Source: Massariosphaeria phaeospora
Lineage: Eukaryota; Ascomycota; Dothideomycetes; Pleosporales
Assembly (NCBI GenBank): GCA_011032825.1
Contig: JAADJZ010000015.1
Location: 992,001-1,056,000 of the forward strand
Length of the DNA: 64,000 nucleotides
Direction of reading: 5' to 3'
Shown here: positions 34,255 through 44,721 of the stretch, piece by piece
Position numbering within the stretch: the stretch's first letter is position 1
Layout of the letters: each line of letters opens with the position of its first letter
The notes under the pieces: model-generated
Told to the model about the DNA's origin: nothing
Databases searched by the model: none
Seen by the model: the letters and a program-made list of their open reading frames with translations, nothing else
Made by a program: the position numbers and the translations under genes

Positions 34255-34505
34255 GAAAAGCGCTATTAACGTAGCAAGGTGCTATTATCACTAGAAAAGC
34301 GCTATGAACGTAGGAAAGTGCTATTATCAGTAGAAAAGCGCTATTAAAGTAAAAAAACGCTATGCTCAGGCTCTAGGAAAAAAGCGCTATTATGGGAGAA
34401 AAGCGCTATTCTCAGACTCTAGGAGGAAAGCGCTATTATAAGATAATCTAGAAAAGCGCTATCAACGTAGAAAAGCGCTATCATAGAGAAAAGCGCTATC
34501 AAGGC
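34255..34505. repeat. Interspersed array of about 12 GAAAAGCGCTAT units
   Basis: Twelve copies of a degenerate unit with core AAAGCGCTAT (AGCGCT is palindromic) at irregular spacing of about 18-29 nt. Spacers come in recurring types: AACGTAG, TATCA(C/G)TAG and TCAG(G/A)CTCTAG. Two copies read GTGCTAT and one AACGCTAT, mostly transition differences. Intergenic, upstream of nothing coding on the plus strand and about 315 nt past the SAM-carrier stop codon. Confidence 0.85.
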
Positions 34506-34820
34506 GATACCTCCGGTTCGTAACCACGGAGAGATGAAGGCGAGTTCGGCGGTACAGAACGCGAATTTGATCGCAAGTCCTTATTAGCAGGAGCATGCCG
34601 CACGTAAGACTGCTGCTCAACCGCGACCAGAGCTAGAGTCCAGGATTCCACGTCCAAGGGTATTCGGCTTGTTGAAGGTGGGCTAGATACGAATAATACA
34701 GCTAGAGGTACTCGAAACCCACAAACCTTCGTAGATGAGTTTTTGTGAAATCCGAATCCAAGTGAGAATTCTTGATACTAGTAGGTTAGTGATTACAGTA
34801 GAACGGGATATGTCCTCCTT

Positions 34821-36028
34821 TTACAGTAGGTCGTCTTCGTCCACTTGCTCGCCTCTCCGCTTCGCAAGGTATATTCTCCCGCTCTCATACACGCCCAGAT
34901 ACAAACCACTCCCCACAAACGTCCACACGGCCCTCAGCGCGCCACCCCTCCACAAGCCCTTCACCCCCGATTCTCTCAAGACGTCCTTGCCAATGCCCCA
35001 AGCGCTCTTTTTCGCCTTGCTGTTCCCCTTCAGGGTCTTCACCACCGTCTTCGACGCCTCCACCTTCTTCCCCAACGCATCCACCAAGCCCTCCGACGCT
35101 CCCGCTTTCCCAGCCTTCACGTTTTGACTCTGGCTCGGCGCCCCAGCATCCCCATCTCCAGCCGCCAGCATAATCCTCGTCTTCACCACATCAATCGGCG
35201 TCGTCACCACCGCACTCACCGCCCCCGCACTCCCCGCACTCACAGCCGTAATCCAGCCACTCTCCCACAACGTCCCCGTCCTCTTCCCCCGGCGCTCCCT
35301 CCACCCGCGAATAACCTCCTTCGCGCGCTCAAACATGGGGAATTGCAACGCGGTAAAGGGCAGATTCCGGCCGGCCAGCGCCGTGTAGCCGCGCCACAGC
35401 GCCAAGGGGTTCGATCTAAATTTCGCGAGCGTTTGCAGCGTCGCGTTGGTGGAGGATGAGGTTGACGGGACCATTTGCGCGTTCTGCTTGATGACTTCTG
35501 CGGGAGTGAGGATGGCGCAGGAGACGAGTTCGGCGATGGAAGAGGCGCCCGCATGCAGGATAGGCGTGGGGATTAGGCCGTTGGGGTGGGAAGCAGTCGA
35601 GGGGTTGAGGCGCAGGAATAGGGATTTGGTGCGCTCGTAGGTGGTGAAGAAGGCTCCCGCTGGGTAGTGTTAGTTCTGGCTCTATCTTCAGATCCCTGAT
35701 TCACGTGATGGAGCGCTGGGGACGGTCCTGCGGTGCTTGGGGTTCTTTACATGAGGGCAATGTTGCTATGATGACGCTCCCCACGCCCTGATACAAGCCC
35801 CGGAATAACGCGGGATTCGGCTTTTGCGTCGCCGCATGGGTGTAGAGGCGCGCATAGTCAGGGGACTGAAATCGTGTTTTTAGGGTGTCGAGGGGGTAGA
35901 CGAGTAGGTCGACTGTGAATGCTGCAACAGCTCCGGCCTATGCAGTCAATCAATATCACTTCATGAAACGTAATTTTAGCTGCACCGCTACTCACAATAA
36001 GAATGTCGCTATTTGTGTTACTAGACAT
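34821..36028 (-). CDS. Mitochondrial carrier, S-adenosylmethionine type (Pet8/SLC25A26-like)
   Basis: Inner-membrane transporter, most likely importing SAM into mitochondria. Exons 36028-35996, 35937-35751 and 35659-34821 (introns 58 and 91 nt) give 352 aa. The three carrier signatures are PLDTLKTR (about residue 27), PAEVIKQNAQ (about 120) and PIDVVKTRIM (about 215). The stretch NLPFTALQFPMFE and the PAEVIKQ repeat 2 motif favour the Pet8 group over other carriers. An Ala/Lys/Ser-rich insertion (about 230-275, AAGDGDAGAP to KGNSKAKK) is longer than usual. It ends with an acidic QVDEDDLL tail. Substrate assignment is by motif resemblance only. Confidence 0.83.
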
Positions 36029-36882
36029 AGGTGCCTTGAGGATAAGTGTTGAGGGAAGTCAAGGTCGTGATAAGATCCTATTTTCATGTAATGTGAAGCT
36101 CGGAGTTTTAGGGTCCGAGGTTCCTAGACGACGTCATGATAGCCGTACTAAGATGGGAAAAGTCTGTCAGAAATATTATTTCGACGATAAGAAAGGATCT
36201 GACTTTCCAAATATAATTTTTCTGTTTTAACAATACTACACCGTGCAAGAGAAAGAAAGGTTTTCAGCATTGCTAGAGCTATAAGTTAGGATGTACTCTA
36301 AGCCGCGTGCGATCTGTATGCAGCCCTGGAGTGTGGACAACCACTCGAAATTCCATCGACTATAGTAATTGTTCTGACTTTGCCTCTGCCACCTAACTAA
36401 CCAGTCAACTAATCACTTTTTGTTAACATGTGTCCATGTCCCACGATAACGCCCGCTTACAATCCATTCCATCCCACCAGCCCAACCCAGGCCAGGCCAG
36501 TAAGTTCTGATAGGAGGTTAATAAAAACCGGGTATTCCCATGCCCACATCGCCAAATTCTATACTGTAAACTCCAGAAGAAGATGAAAGAGTTTCAGCCT
36601 GCCCAAGACACAGGCACACACACAGCGCCTGGGGATGTATGTGTATATGTGTGCGCATGTGTGCATATGTGTGCCTCCCACTGAAACTCATAAAGCTTTG
36701 ACAGGCCCAGGTGCAGCACCCGTAAAAAGGGTAGCAAGCAGCCCGCCATCAGTAAAACGCCATAGCCGCGCGTGAACCCCACTTTTCGTTAAGAATCTGT
36801 AATCGTAAATCGTGCTCGGTGCGATGTTCTGAAGGGGTTGAGCGGAGAAGAGTAGGAGAGACGGTGGGACAACGCAAGTTGA
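36029..36882. other. Intergenic, 850 bp
   Basis: Promoter of the SAM-type carrier and 3' region of the RING gene. A TGTG/CACA-rich stretch lies at about 36610-36675. No gene supported. Confidence 0.4.
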
Positions 36883-38562
36883 TCACAGTTTAGTAACCTG
36901 CCTTGTCGAATCACTCAGTCTCCTCATCGGGGCAGGTAACGTGCCACTTCCCCCTGAGCGCGCACCAGCTCCTTGCGTGCCGCTGCCGCCACTGCTCGCG
37001 CTAGCACTTGTACTACCGGCGGCTCTTGCACCTGGACTACCGGCTGAAGTCGATGTGCGCTGTTGCAAGGTCGCACTCATCAGCCAGTGCAGCTGCATCC
37101 GCATCGAGTTGATGGCAGCGTTTGTGTGGAGCATTTCGTCTTTGACACGCTGGCTCTCGTTGATAACCATCATGTTGGTACGTCCTTCGACATCGGTGAG
37201 GGCGTTGGCGATGCGAGAGACTTCTTCGCGAAGAGTGTCGTGGAGAGTGAGGAGGTGATGGACTTGTGAGTCGAAGGGGGGCTGACTGGAGCTGGGTGGG
37301 GTCTGAGTCGTGTTGTCGCTCGGTGGAACAGGTGGAAATGAAGCGGGCGGGAGGCGGAAATCCGGGGTGGGCATGAGTGGTGCTGGTGGGAAGGCTTCGG
37401 AGTTGTTGGGATCCAAGGGGTTGGTAACCGGGAAGGACGAGTCGTTATTGTTGGCCGGATAGAGCATGGTGGTAATATTCGCGAGTCCATCTTCAAGAAT
37501 ACCGACTTTTCGTGTGAGAGGTTCCAGACGAGCATCGCTCCTCTCGATGCGGGCTTGCTGGTCTCTGAAGTGGGGTGCCATAGTCGCCATAGGACATCCC
37601 TTCTCATGCTCTGCCATGTCTCGGCGCTCAGCAGTGAAGGCGCAGCCCACGATTGTACCAGAACACGGGACAACGACCCTGGGACATTTGTCCTTCACGT
37701 GTGGTTTGAGGTCTAGACGTAGAAGCTCGACAGAGCAGTGAGGGCACATCGTCGATCGGTTGGGACAGGTAGTCCTCTGATGGTCCTATAGTTAGAGAGT
37801 TAGTTGGAGGAATAGGTCAAAGTAGATCGATAACAGGAGGTCGATTGAGCTCTGAAAAACGAAACTTCCACGTACCTCGAGGTCTTTCTTCATCATCGAG
37901 GTGTGGCAGTTGTCACAGCTCACACTGTAGTGGAGGCACCCCTTGTGGAACTCCTTCTGAGAGATGTGCAGGCGGCACTCATACGACGGGCATTCGACCA
38001 GTGTATGCTCGCAGTATAGCATGACATGGTCATGGACATTGACCCGCTGTTCCACCCAGTCGCAGCCTGATTTGGTATTCGGACACTTGACGACAAGCTC
38101 GTCCAGCATCGTCTCCATGATCTTCGGCACTGGGAGCGTGTCCCGCGCGGTGTGTACCCGGCTGCGGCATGTCGGACACGACTTCAGGCTGTCCTGCTGG
38201 GCGTCCCAGGCATGGTCGAGGCACTCGCGGCAGAAGTAGTGCTCGCAGGGGAGCTGGATGGGGTGGTCGAAGGGCGAGTGGCAGATCAGGCAGATGAGGT
38301 TGCTGTCGCAGCTGGAAACGTACTCCAGCAGGTGCATGTCGGGCGGCAGTTTGGCGATGCGACTCTTCCGACGCTTCGAAGACGGTGAGTTGGATGCTCT
38401 GAGAGCCAAGGGTGACGGACTGCTGGGAGGGCCACCGACCACAAGCAAGCTTGACGGCTCAGAGGCCACGTTCAGGTTGTTCGACGCGGACAGGCCGGCA
38501 TTGCTGGACGCTCGCGAGTTGCGTCGGTCGTTGGGCGGTGGGATCGGCGATGGCGAGGACAT
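36883..38562 (-). CDS. RING-finger / TRAF-type zinc-finger protein
   Basis: Probable E3 ubiquitin ligase or TRAF-like adaptor. Exons 38562-37876 and 37785-36883 (90-nt intron, GAG|GTACGT) give 529 aa. The start is the ATG of MSSPSPIPPP; the frame upstream has no other ATG. Order: disordered N-terminus, basic KRRKSR patch, C3HC4 RING at about 91-133 (CLICHSPFDHPIQLPCEHYFC, CPTCR), then TRAF-type zinc fingers (about 155-290: CPNTKSGCDWVEQRVNVHDH, CPSYECRLHISQKEF, CPHCSVELLRLDLKPH, CSGTIVGCAFTAERRDMAEH). A predicted coiled coil follows (FRDQQARIERSDARLEPLTRKVGILE), then a Pro-rich linker, a second helix and a Ser/Gly tail. There is no MATH domain, unlike animal TRAFs. Partner proteins unknown. 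Confidence 0.88.
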
Positions 38563-39455
38563 GAGGGCAGACAGCCGGGACAGACACGCGGGCGTCTTCA
38601 CTCTTCACTGCTCGGCCCTGCTCTTCAGAACGGCGTCGAGGACCGCAGCAGCGAGACCAGCGGATCCGGCGGGAGTGCCAGCCAGCAGGGCAGACGGCGT
38701 GGTGGTGACAGCTCGGGGGACGGCGGGGCGGCGCTGGGAGAGGAGGGCAGCCTGGCACTAGCAGCGGTGGTGAAGGCGGCAGAGCGGAGCAGAGGGGCGG
38801 TGCTTATATAGGGCAACTGAGGAATGGGCGCATGCTTCCCAGAACGAAGGGGACTCATGCGGGCGTTGCCGTCTTGTGCCTGTGTTGTGCAAAAGAGAAA
38901 CATCGATGGCATGCGCGCTCCGCTTCTGCGCCGTCGGAGCCCTGGCCGCGAGCCAAGCACCACAGACGGTAAGCCTGCCCTCTTACCTCTGCGGACTCTA
39001 CATAGCGAATGCCTAGTGGACTAGACACAATAGGGCTTTGTACACATCGAGGTAGACTATCTAACTATTGCTACAAAACTCCCAGGCTGTCAAGAGGATC
39101 GCCTCAAGTCTTCCTCATCGGTAGTAAATTATGTCAGCACGGCCCCGGGACCAGTCTCCGCGCGTCGTCAGTCGCAGGCAGTTGCGATGCAGAACCGCGC
39201 TCACCCATCCACGGCCAGCGAGCGAGCAAGCGCGCGTCGCCATTGTTTATCGTGTATATAGCTGCAGGTATCCATAGCTACCGCCTCCGAGTCCAGTCCC
39301 GTCCAGTCCAGTCCGCCGCGCCGTGCTACCCCGCGTCTCCGTCTCCGTCTCCGTCTCTGCCGTTCCCGGTGCTTGCTCGAACTGGCCGACTAGACATCTA
39401 TCCACCTGCCTGCACACCTCGAGCCCGCGCGCTCCTCCGCCCTCCCGCCGCAACA
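38563..39455. other. Intergenic, divergent promoters of RING gene and SYN8
   Basis: 893 bp between divergent genes. CCGTCT(C)n run at about 39340-39362. No gene supported. Confidence 0.4.
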
Positions 39456-40295
39456 ATGTCGACGACCAACCCTCCGCAGCTCTTCCTCCTCGCCGACCAC
39501 ATCAAGCTCTCGCTGCTGGAGCGGCAACGTGCCATCTCCCTCAACCTCTCGCCCAACACCCAGGATGGCCAGATATCGCGGTCGCTGGCCCAGCTCCGCG
39601 AAGGCATCGAGGCGCTCGAGTCGCAGGTCGAAGACAACGAGGACGAGTACGACTACATGTTACGTAGTGTGTCTGGATCCTACTAACAACCAAACCCCAG
39701 GGCCATAACGTCCCAACTCCCGCGCCTGCGCACCCAACTCTCAGACCTAACCTCGCAATTCACGCCCCACGCCCCCTCCCACGACCTCACCTCGGCGACC
39801 CCCACATCCCCCAACGACCCCTCTCTCGCACCCGACTTCGCCGCCCCTACGACAAAGAAACCGCGCCAAGTCTCCAAATCCGTGCGCTTCAGCGACACCC
39901 CCGAATCCGACGCCGACGATGCCAACCGCGCAGCGCTCTTCCCCTACCGCGACGACCCCGCCGGCGCCGACGCCCCAGACCACGACGACCTGTCGAACCA
40001 GCAGATACACCAGTATCACAGCGAGGTGATACGGGAGCAGGACGACCAGCTGGATCGGCTGGGGCAGAGCATTGGCCGGCAGCGGGAGCTGAGCATGCAG
40101 ATTGGGGATGAGCTAGATGGCCAGGTCATGTTGCTGGATGAGGTCGAGGAGGGCGTGGACCGGCATTCAGCGCAGTTTCGGAGGGCGAAAGGGCGGTTGG
40201 ATCGGTTTTCGCGAAAGGCCAAGGAAAATTGGAGTTTGACCATCATTGTGGTCTTGATTATCATTCTGATTTTGGTGATTGTTATCACGAAATAA
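39456..40295 (+). CDS. SYN8: Endosomal Qc-SNARE, Syn8/syntaxin-8-like
   Basis: SNARE of endosomal/vacuolar membrane fusion. Exons 39456-39658 and 39701-40295 give 265 aa; the 42-nt intron has a consensus TACTAAC branch site and an atypical GTTACG donor. An N-terminal helical region (LFLLADHIKLSLLERQRAI, LAQLREGIEALESQVED) is followed by a disordered Pro-rich linker. The Qc-SNARE motif is at about 178-238 (EQDDQLDRLGQSIGRQRELSMQIGDE and LDEVEEGVDRHSAQ), with the zero-layer Gln in the IGDELDGQVMLLDEV segment. A C-terminal anchor (WSLTIIVVLIIILILVIVITK) ends the protein as in tail-anchored SNAREs. Tlg1 is the main alternative; the short N-terminus favours Syn8. Confidence 0.85.
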
Positions 40296-40872
40296 TCGGC
40301 TAAGGATTTAGGGAATAGGGGTTGGCACGAAGGGGGCGCAGGTCGATATGAAGCATAGATGGCGTCTGGCGGTGTGTACATGGGTTAAGTTAGGTAGATG
40401 TATCGGGCACGTGCATTCTCACATCGCTCTCAACGCTTTTTGGCGTATTGCAATATAAGTTCCAGCTGTTCCATCTCACCCTCCACCTATATAGAATCAC
40501 GAACGCCCTGTTCAGAGGTTGATAATCGATATCCGACAGTTGCGTAAGCAGTACAATCCATGCTGCTACCAACAAACATACCGACCTCGACTGTCCTGTC
40601 GTACGAGCCGCCCACAGCGTTACAAGCTCTATCCCGAGAAAGATCAAATCCAAAACGCCACGCTCCAAGCCCAGAATGCAAAGGATGAGCAAGTCTATGC
40701 AGGCAAGTCATCGAGCGTCGTCTCTTCAACGGACGACGGCAGGAAGCGGGTATCTTTGTATACATAAGGAAAAAGTATACTGATGGGTGGACTGCCAAGG
40801 CCGCGGGAGGTACGGGGTTGGCGTCGCCGTTAGAAACGGGTATAGCATGTGTAGGTGCGTGTAGGTCGGGTC
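40296..40872. other. Intergenic, convergent 3' ends
   Basis: Between SYN8 (+) and the Ca2+-regulated carrier (-). Overlapping small ORFs on both strands, none convincing. Confidence 0.4.
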
Positions 40873-43006
40873 CTACCGGAGGCCGATCGCCTTTTTGGAT
40901 TTATCGTAGACGACATAAGTAATAGACACCGCCGGGACCACCTTCAAGAGATTCGGAGTAAGGCCTCGGAATAGGCCCCGGGCCCCTTCGCCCTTGATGG
41001 TTTGTCGAGTGACGTCCATGATGCCGGTATATGTTCGTGGATGTAGAACGGTTCCTTGACTCTGAAGCCGCGTTCGGAGAACGTTCAAAGGGTACACAAC
41101 GCTTGCGCCAACGGCACCGGAGAAGCCGCCAATAGCCGCCGTCATGAACCCGCCTGGCTCGGCGTCTTCTTCGTGGCAACCAAGCCTCTTTGCATTGCGA
41201 GTGGCGACAGCCCGCTTAAGGTATTCGAAAGTTCCGAGGTCGAGTGCGGCATAAGGGAAAATGCCAAAGATTCCCATCGGCAGACCGCGATAATAGGCGG
41301 CAAAGCCGCCGGTGAGCCACATCTTTTTTGCCGTAGCAAGAATGAGGCGATTGCCATGCAAACCTCCCGAGACGGTTTCACACTGCATGCGACTGCGGGA
41401 CTGTAAGTGTTCATCTTTTTCTGCTATCGGTGCAGCGCTCACAATTTTAGAGTGTCTATTGGGTATATAGCGAACTGGGAGATCATGCCTGAGGCTATTA
41501 GTACGACTCAGTCATCGCGAACAATTTGCGACGAACCTGCTAGGCCCCCGGCAACAAATTTGGACCATGACTGGATGATAGTGGGATTGTTGTGGCCCTC
41601 AAGTTTTGCGAATAAACGCTTGGCAGCCTCGTAAGAGCCAAACTTGATAGCCGACTCGGGCATAACCTTAACAACGTTGAGGCCGTTCCCTGCTCAAGTC
41701 AGTTCGCCCCTTGTACGGCGACAGGTAGTGAATACGAGACGCACCTGCGTAGAGACTACGCATGCCGCCTGCATGCCAGAGCTCTTTCGTGGCTTTCGCA
41801 AGTGGCTCCCAAGCATTCATGGCGGCTCGGAGGATGTTGCCAGATTTTGCTGTAGACACGACCTCTTCTTTGACGCCGGTTTGGGCGATAAGGTAAACCT
41901 TGAGGCGATCGAGGGGCGCTGTTGAGGTGCGAGAAACAATTCCTGCAATGCCTCCTGCCACGAAATAGCCTGGATTTGGGACACAAGCGATCAGCACGGC
42001 CTTGTAGCTTTGAAAAAGCTCCTTTCGCGTCTCGGCAACGGGTACATGGAGATCCTGATAGATATCGGAACGTGGCGGGAAGGTCTGCGACACGGCAGCA
42101 TGCGAAATTTTGGAGGGTTCCGATACCTCGAACGGTGCGATACATTCGGAGGAGAGATAGGGGTGGGGTGGAGTTTTTGCGATGAGGAAAAGAGAGCCGA
42201 AGAACGTGTTAAAAAATTGTAGAGTACCTAAACCTTGGACAGTGTCGTCACTAACGGTAACGTCGCCCTCAGGGTTCACCTTCATCGCGGCAGAGAAATA
42301 ACTCATCACCGCTTTAAGGTTCGGTGTGGTGGCTGGGATGAAGAGGAGAAAATCACTTTCACCAAAGTTAGCAATGAAACAACCCCAATGGAAAGATGTT
42401 AAATTCTCCAGCCGCGGATAACCCCACCATGCGCAAGAAGATGTTTTTCCACGCTGGTCGGTTCCACGGGAAGTGATCACTTACCGCCATTCGTCGAAGG
42501 TAATAACTCCGTCTCGATTGGTGTCAACTTCCGAAAAGAAATTGTCCAACTTGCTATTGGGGACCGCAAGGCCAGCACGACGGAATCCGGCCTGGAGTTC
42601 CTCTTTTGAGAGCTTCCCGTCGCGGTTGTTATCGATGCTCTTGAATAACGCCAGCAGCTCCTTATCGGTTTGGCGAACGAAGTTGCGGAATTCTGAAGCA
42701 GGTGGACATTAGCGGAGGTCTTATAAGACATCCCCCGTAGGTCGCTGACCGGTGTACTGAATGCGCCCGTCGCCATCTGTGTCGACAGCCTTCAGCACCT
42801 CATCCAGGAGGTGATCCGCATTTTTTAGAGCTACGTTTCCAATTTAGCGCAAGCCAACTCAACGAGTATATGACCGTACGGTGGTCCAGCTTCCGCAGTC
42901 CCTTCTTGAGGGCAGCGCGGTCCAGATGCCCTTGCCTGCGCGTGTCCAGGGTAGACCATAACGTGTCCACCCGCGCGTCCGAGGCGTTGGCGGTCTCGGT
43001 GTCCAT
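40873..43006 (-). CDS. Calcium-binding mitochondrial carrier (SCaMC/Sal1 type)
   Basis: Inner-membrane ATP-Mg/phosphate-type carrier gated by Ca2+ through an N-terminal EF-hand domain. Seven exons: 43006-42880, 42830-42750, 42692-42485, 42355-41745, 41689-41537, 41488-41443 and 41392-40873. They sum to 1746 nt and 581 aa in one frame. EF-hand loops: DTRRQGHLDRAAL (degenerate), DTDGDGRIQYTE (split by an intron), DNNRDGKLSKEEL and DTNRDGVITFDEW. Three carrier repeats have signatures PLDRLK, PIDTLKFRMQ and PLNVLRTRLQ, and the last ends VPAVSITYVVYDKSK. The sixth exon is only 46 nt. In its 3' intron a first AG (TTACAG) is skipped in favour of CCCGCAG eight bases later, because only that gives LKFRMQ. 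A second mitochondrial carrier lies 5 kb upstream. Confidence 0.92.
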
Positions 43007-43738
43007 CGTCGCGCCGTTATCTGTGGTCTATCATCGTTGTGGGTCGCGATTCACGAAGGAAGCCGGCTTTCGAAGCCGGAGGGTCAATCGGGGGAGGTGT
43101 GGCAGAGGCCGTGAGCAAGCGCTCTTAGGAATGATGAAAGGCAGCGGGGCGCTATGATGTTGGAGCTGGCTGCTGCTGAAGAAGGCCCACTAAAAGCGGC
43201 ATAGTGGGACCGGTCCGGAAAGGGCCGAGGGCATGCGCAAGACAACACCACCTCACCTTTGCAGACCTTGGCCATATACTCTTCGACTTACTATTTCCAT
43301 TTTTCTAGCTCACTTTCCAACCTTAGAGAATGTCTCATGGGTACTTGATTATAGACAGTCGTTAGTGGCGGGTTTGGAAGGGTCGTTGAGCCGCGCCTGT
43401 CTAGGTGCCAGCCTTCCCACGTTGCATGGATAATACATCTGCTTCAACGTGTTCTTTGAATTTTAAGATCAAATACGCGCTGCTAGAGTGTTCAGTATCA
43501 GCAGAACTTTTTGAATTTATCTTCGACACAAGCGTTTCGCCCCGACTGATCCTAATAACTAAGGCATCACTGACACAACGTCTATTGCCGAGTTTCTTAA
43601 GAGGGTACCCACACTGTGGCAGTGGTTCTTAACCATTTTATCTGGGCAAGAGCTGGTGTCCGTTGGTGCCTAATCTGGTACTGAATCAGAGCAAATATAT
43701 TCAACAAAGTACCACACATCAACCAAGTCTCATTCATC
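43007..43738. other. Intergenic, divergent promoters of the carrier and cyclin C
   Basis: 732 bp between divergent genes; no further feature seen. Confidence 0.4.
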
Positions 43739-44721
43739 ATGGCGGCTAGCTACTGGGATTCGACGCAGCGGAAGTTTTGGACATTCACGAAGCAACAACT
43801 AGCATTGGAGCGAAAGAAGATCGAGGAGTCGGAACGAAATTTGGTCAACATGTATCCACTGCCGGATCGGCGGCATTTGAGTATTCATTTCTATCAGCGT
43901 AGGTCTTCGTAGTTTTGCCATCGTCAGTAGCTAACCTCTGTTAGAACTAACCAAGATGGCAAGGCCTCTTGCAATACGACAACAGGCCCTAGCCACTGCA
44001 CAGGTCTATGTGCGGCGATTCTACACGAAGGTGGAGATCCGGCGTACCAATCCAGCACTCGTGCTAGCAACCGCTCTTTATCTAGCCTGCAAGATGGAGG
44101 AATGTCCCCAGCACATCAGACTGGTGCTAGCAGAGGCACGACATTGCTGGGGTATGTTGGCACTGCGAAGTAACTTGTATACGACTAACTGTAGCCCTAG
44201 ACACTTCATTCAACGACATTTCGAAAATTGGCGAATGCGAGTTCACACTGATTTCGGAGATGAACTCGCAACTCATCCTTCATCACCCATACCGCAGCCT
44301 TGCAGAGCTTCAGACTCAGTTCCTGCTGACCATGGAGGAGAATACCCTAGCGTGGTCGATTATCAACGATCACTACCTCACTGACCTGCCTATCATCCAT
44401 CCTCCCCACGTCATAGCCATCACGGCCATATCTCTCGCTGTTGTCTGCAAGCCCACTCAGGGTGGCCCTCAGTTACACGCGGCAGGATTGACGACTGCAT
44501 TACAGACACTGACCAATCCTCGGAATGCTGCTTCGCAAGGATCACAGAACAGAGTGTTGAAACTCGTGGATTGGCTGGCGGAGAGCAATGTGGATATTGA
44601 AGCGGTGGTGGAGTGCATTCAAGAGATGATATCGCTTTACGAGGTTTGGGAGAGCTACAACGATAAGGCATGCAAGGACCAAATCGCTAAATTCGTAAAG
44701 GCAAGAGGATTGGATAAATGA
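43739..44721 (+). CDS. SSN8: Cyclin C, RNA polymerase II holoenzyme/Mediator kinase module
   Basis: Partner of the Cdk8/Ssn3 kinase in the Mediator kinase module, repressing and tuning transcription. Exons 43739-43898, 43945-44151 and 44195-44721 (introns 46 and 43 nt) give 297 aa. The N-terminus [16 protein letters not shown] is diagnostic for cyclin C. The cyclin box follows ([47 protein letters not shown]), then [29 protein letters not shown], again family-specific. The second cyclin fold holds [32 protein letters not shown]. The length matches fungal orthologues. Confidence 0.95.

Larger units (their letters stand above)
31306..34820. other. Gene-free 3.5-kb region with simple repeats
   Basis: No supported gene. 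An ATG-started ORF at 32718-33434 has no protein-like features and is open on the opposite strand too. The right half has (CT)n at 33862-33879, (GA)n at 34123-34141, GTAGGTGG units at 34220-34247 and the AGCGCT array at 34255-34505. Confidence 0.45.
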
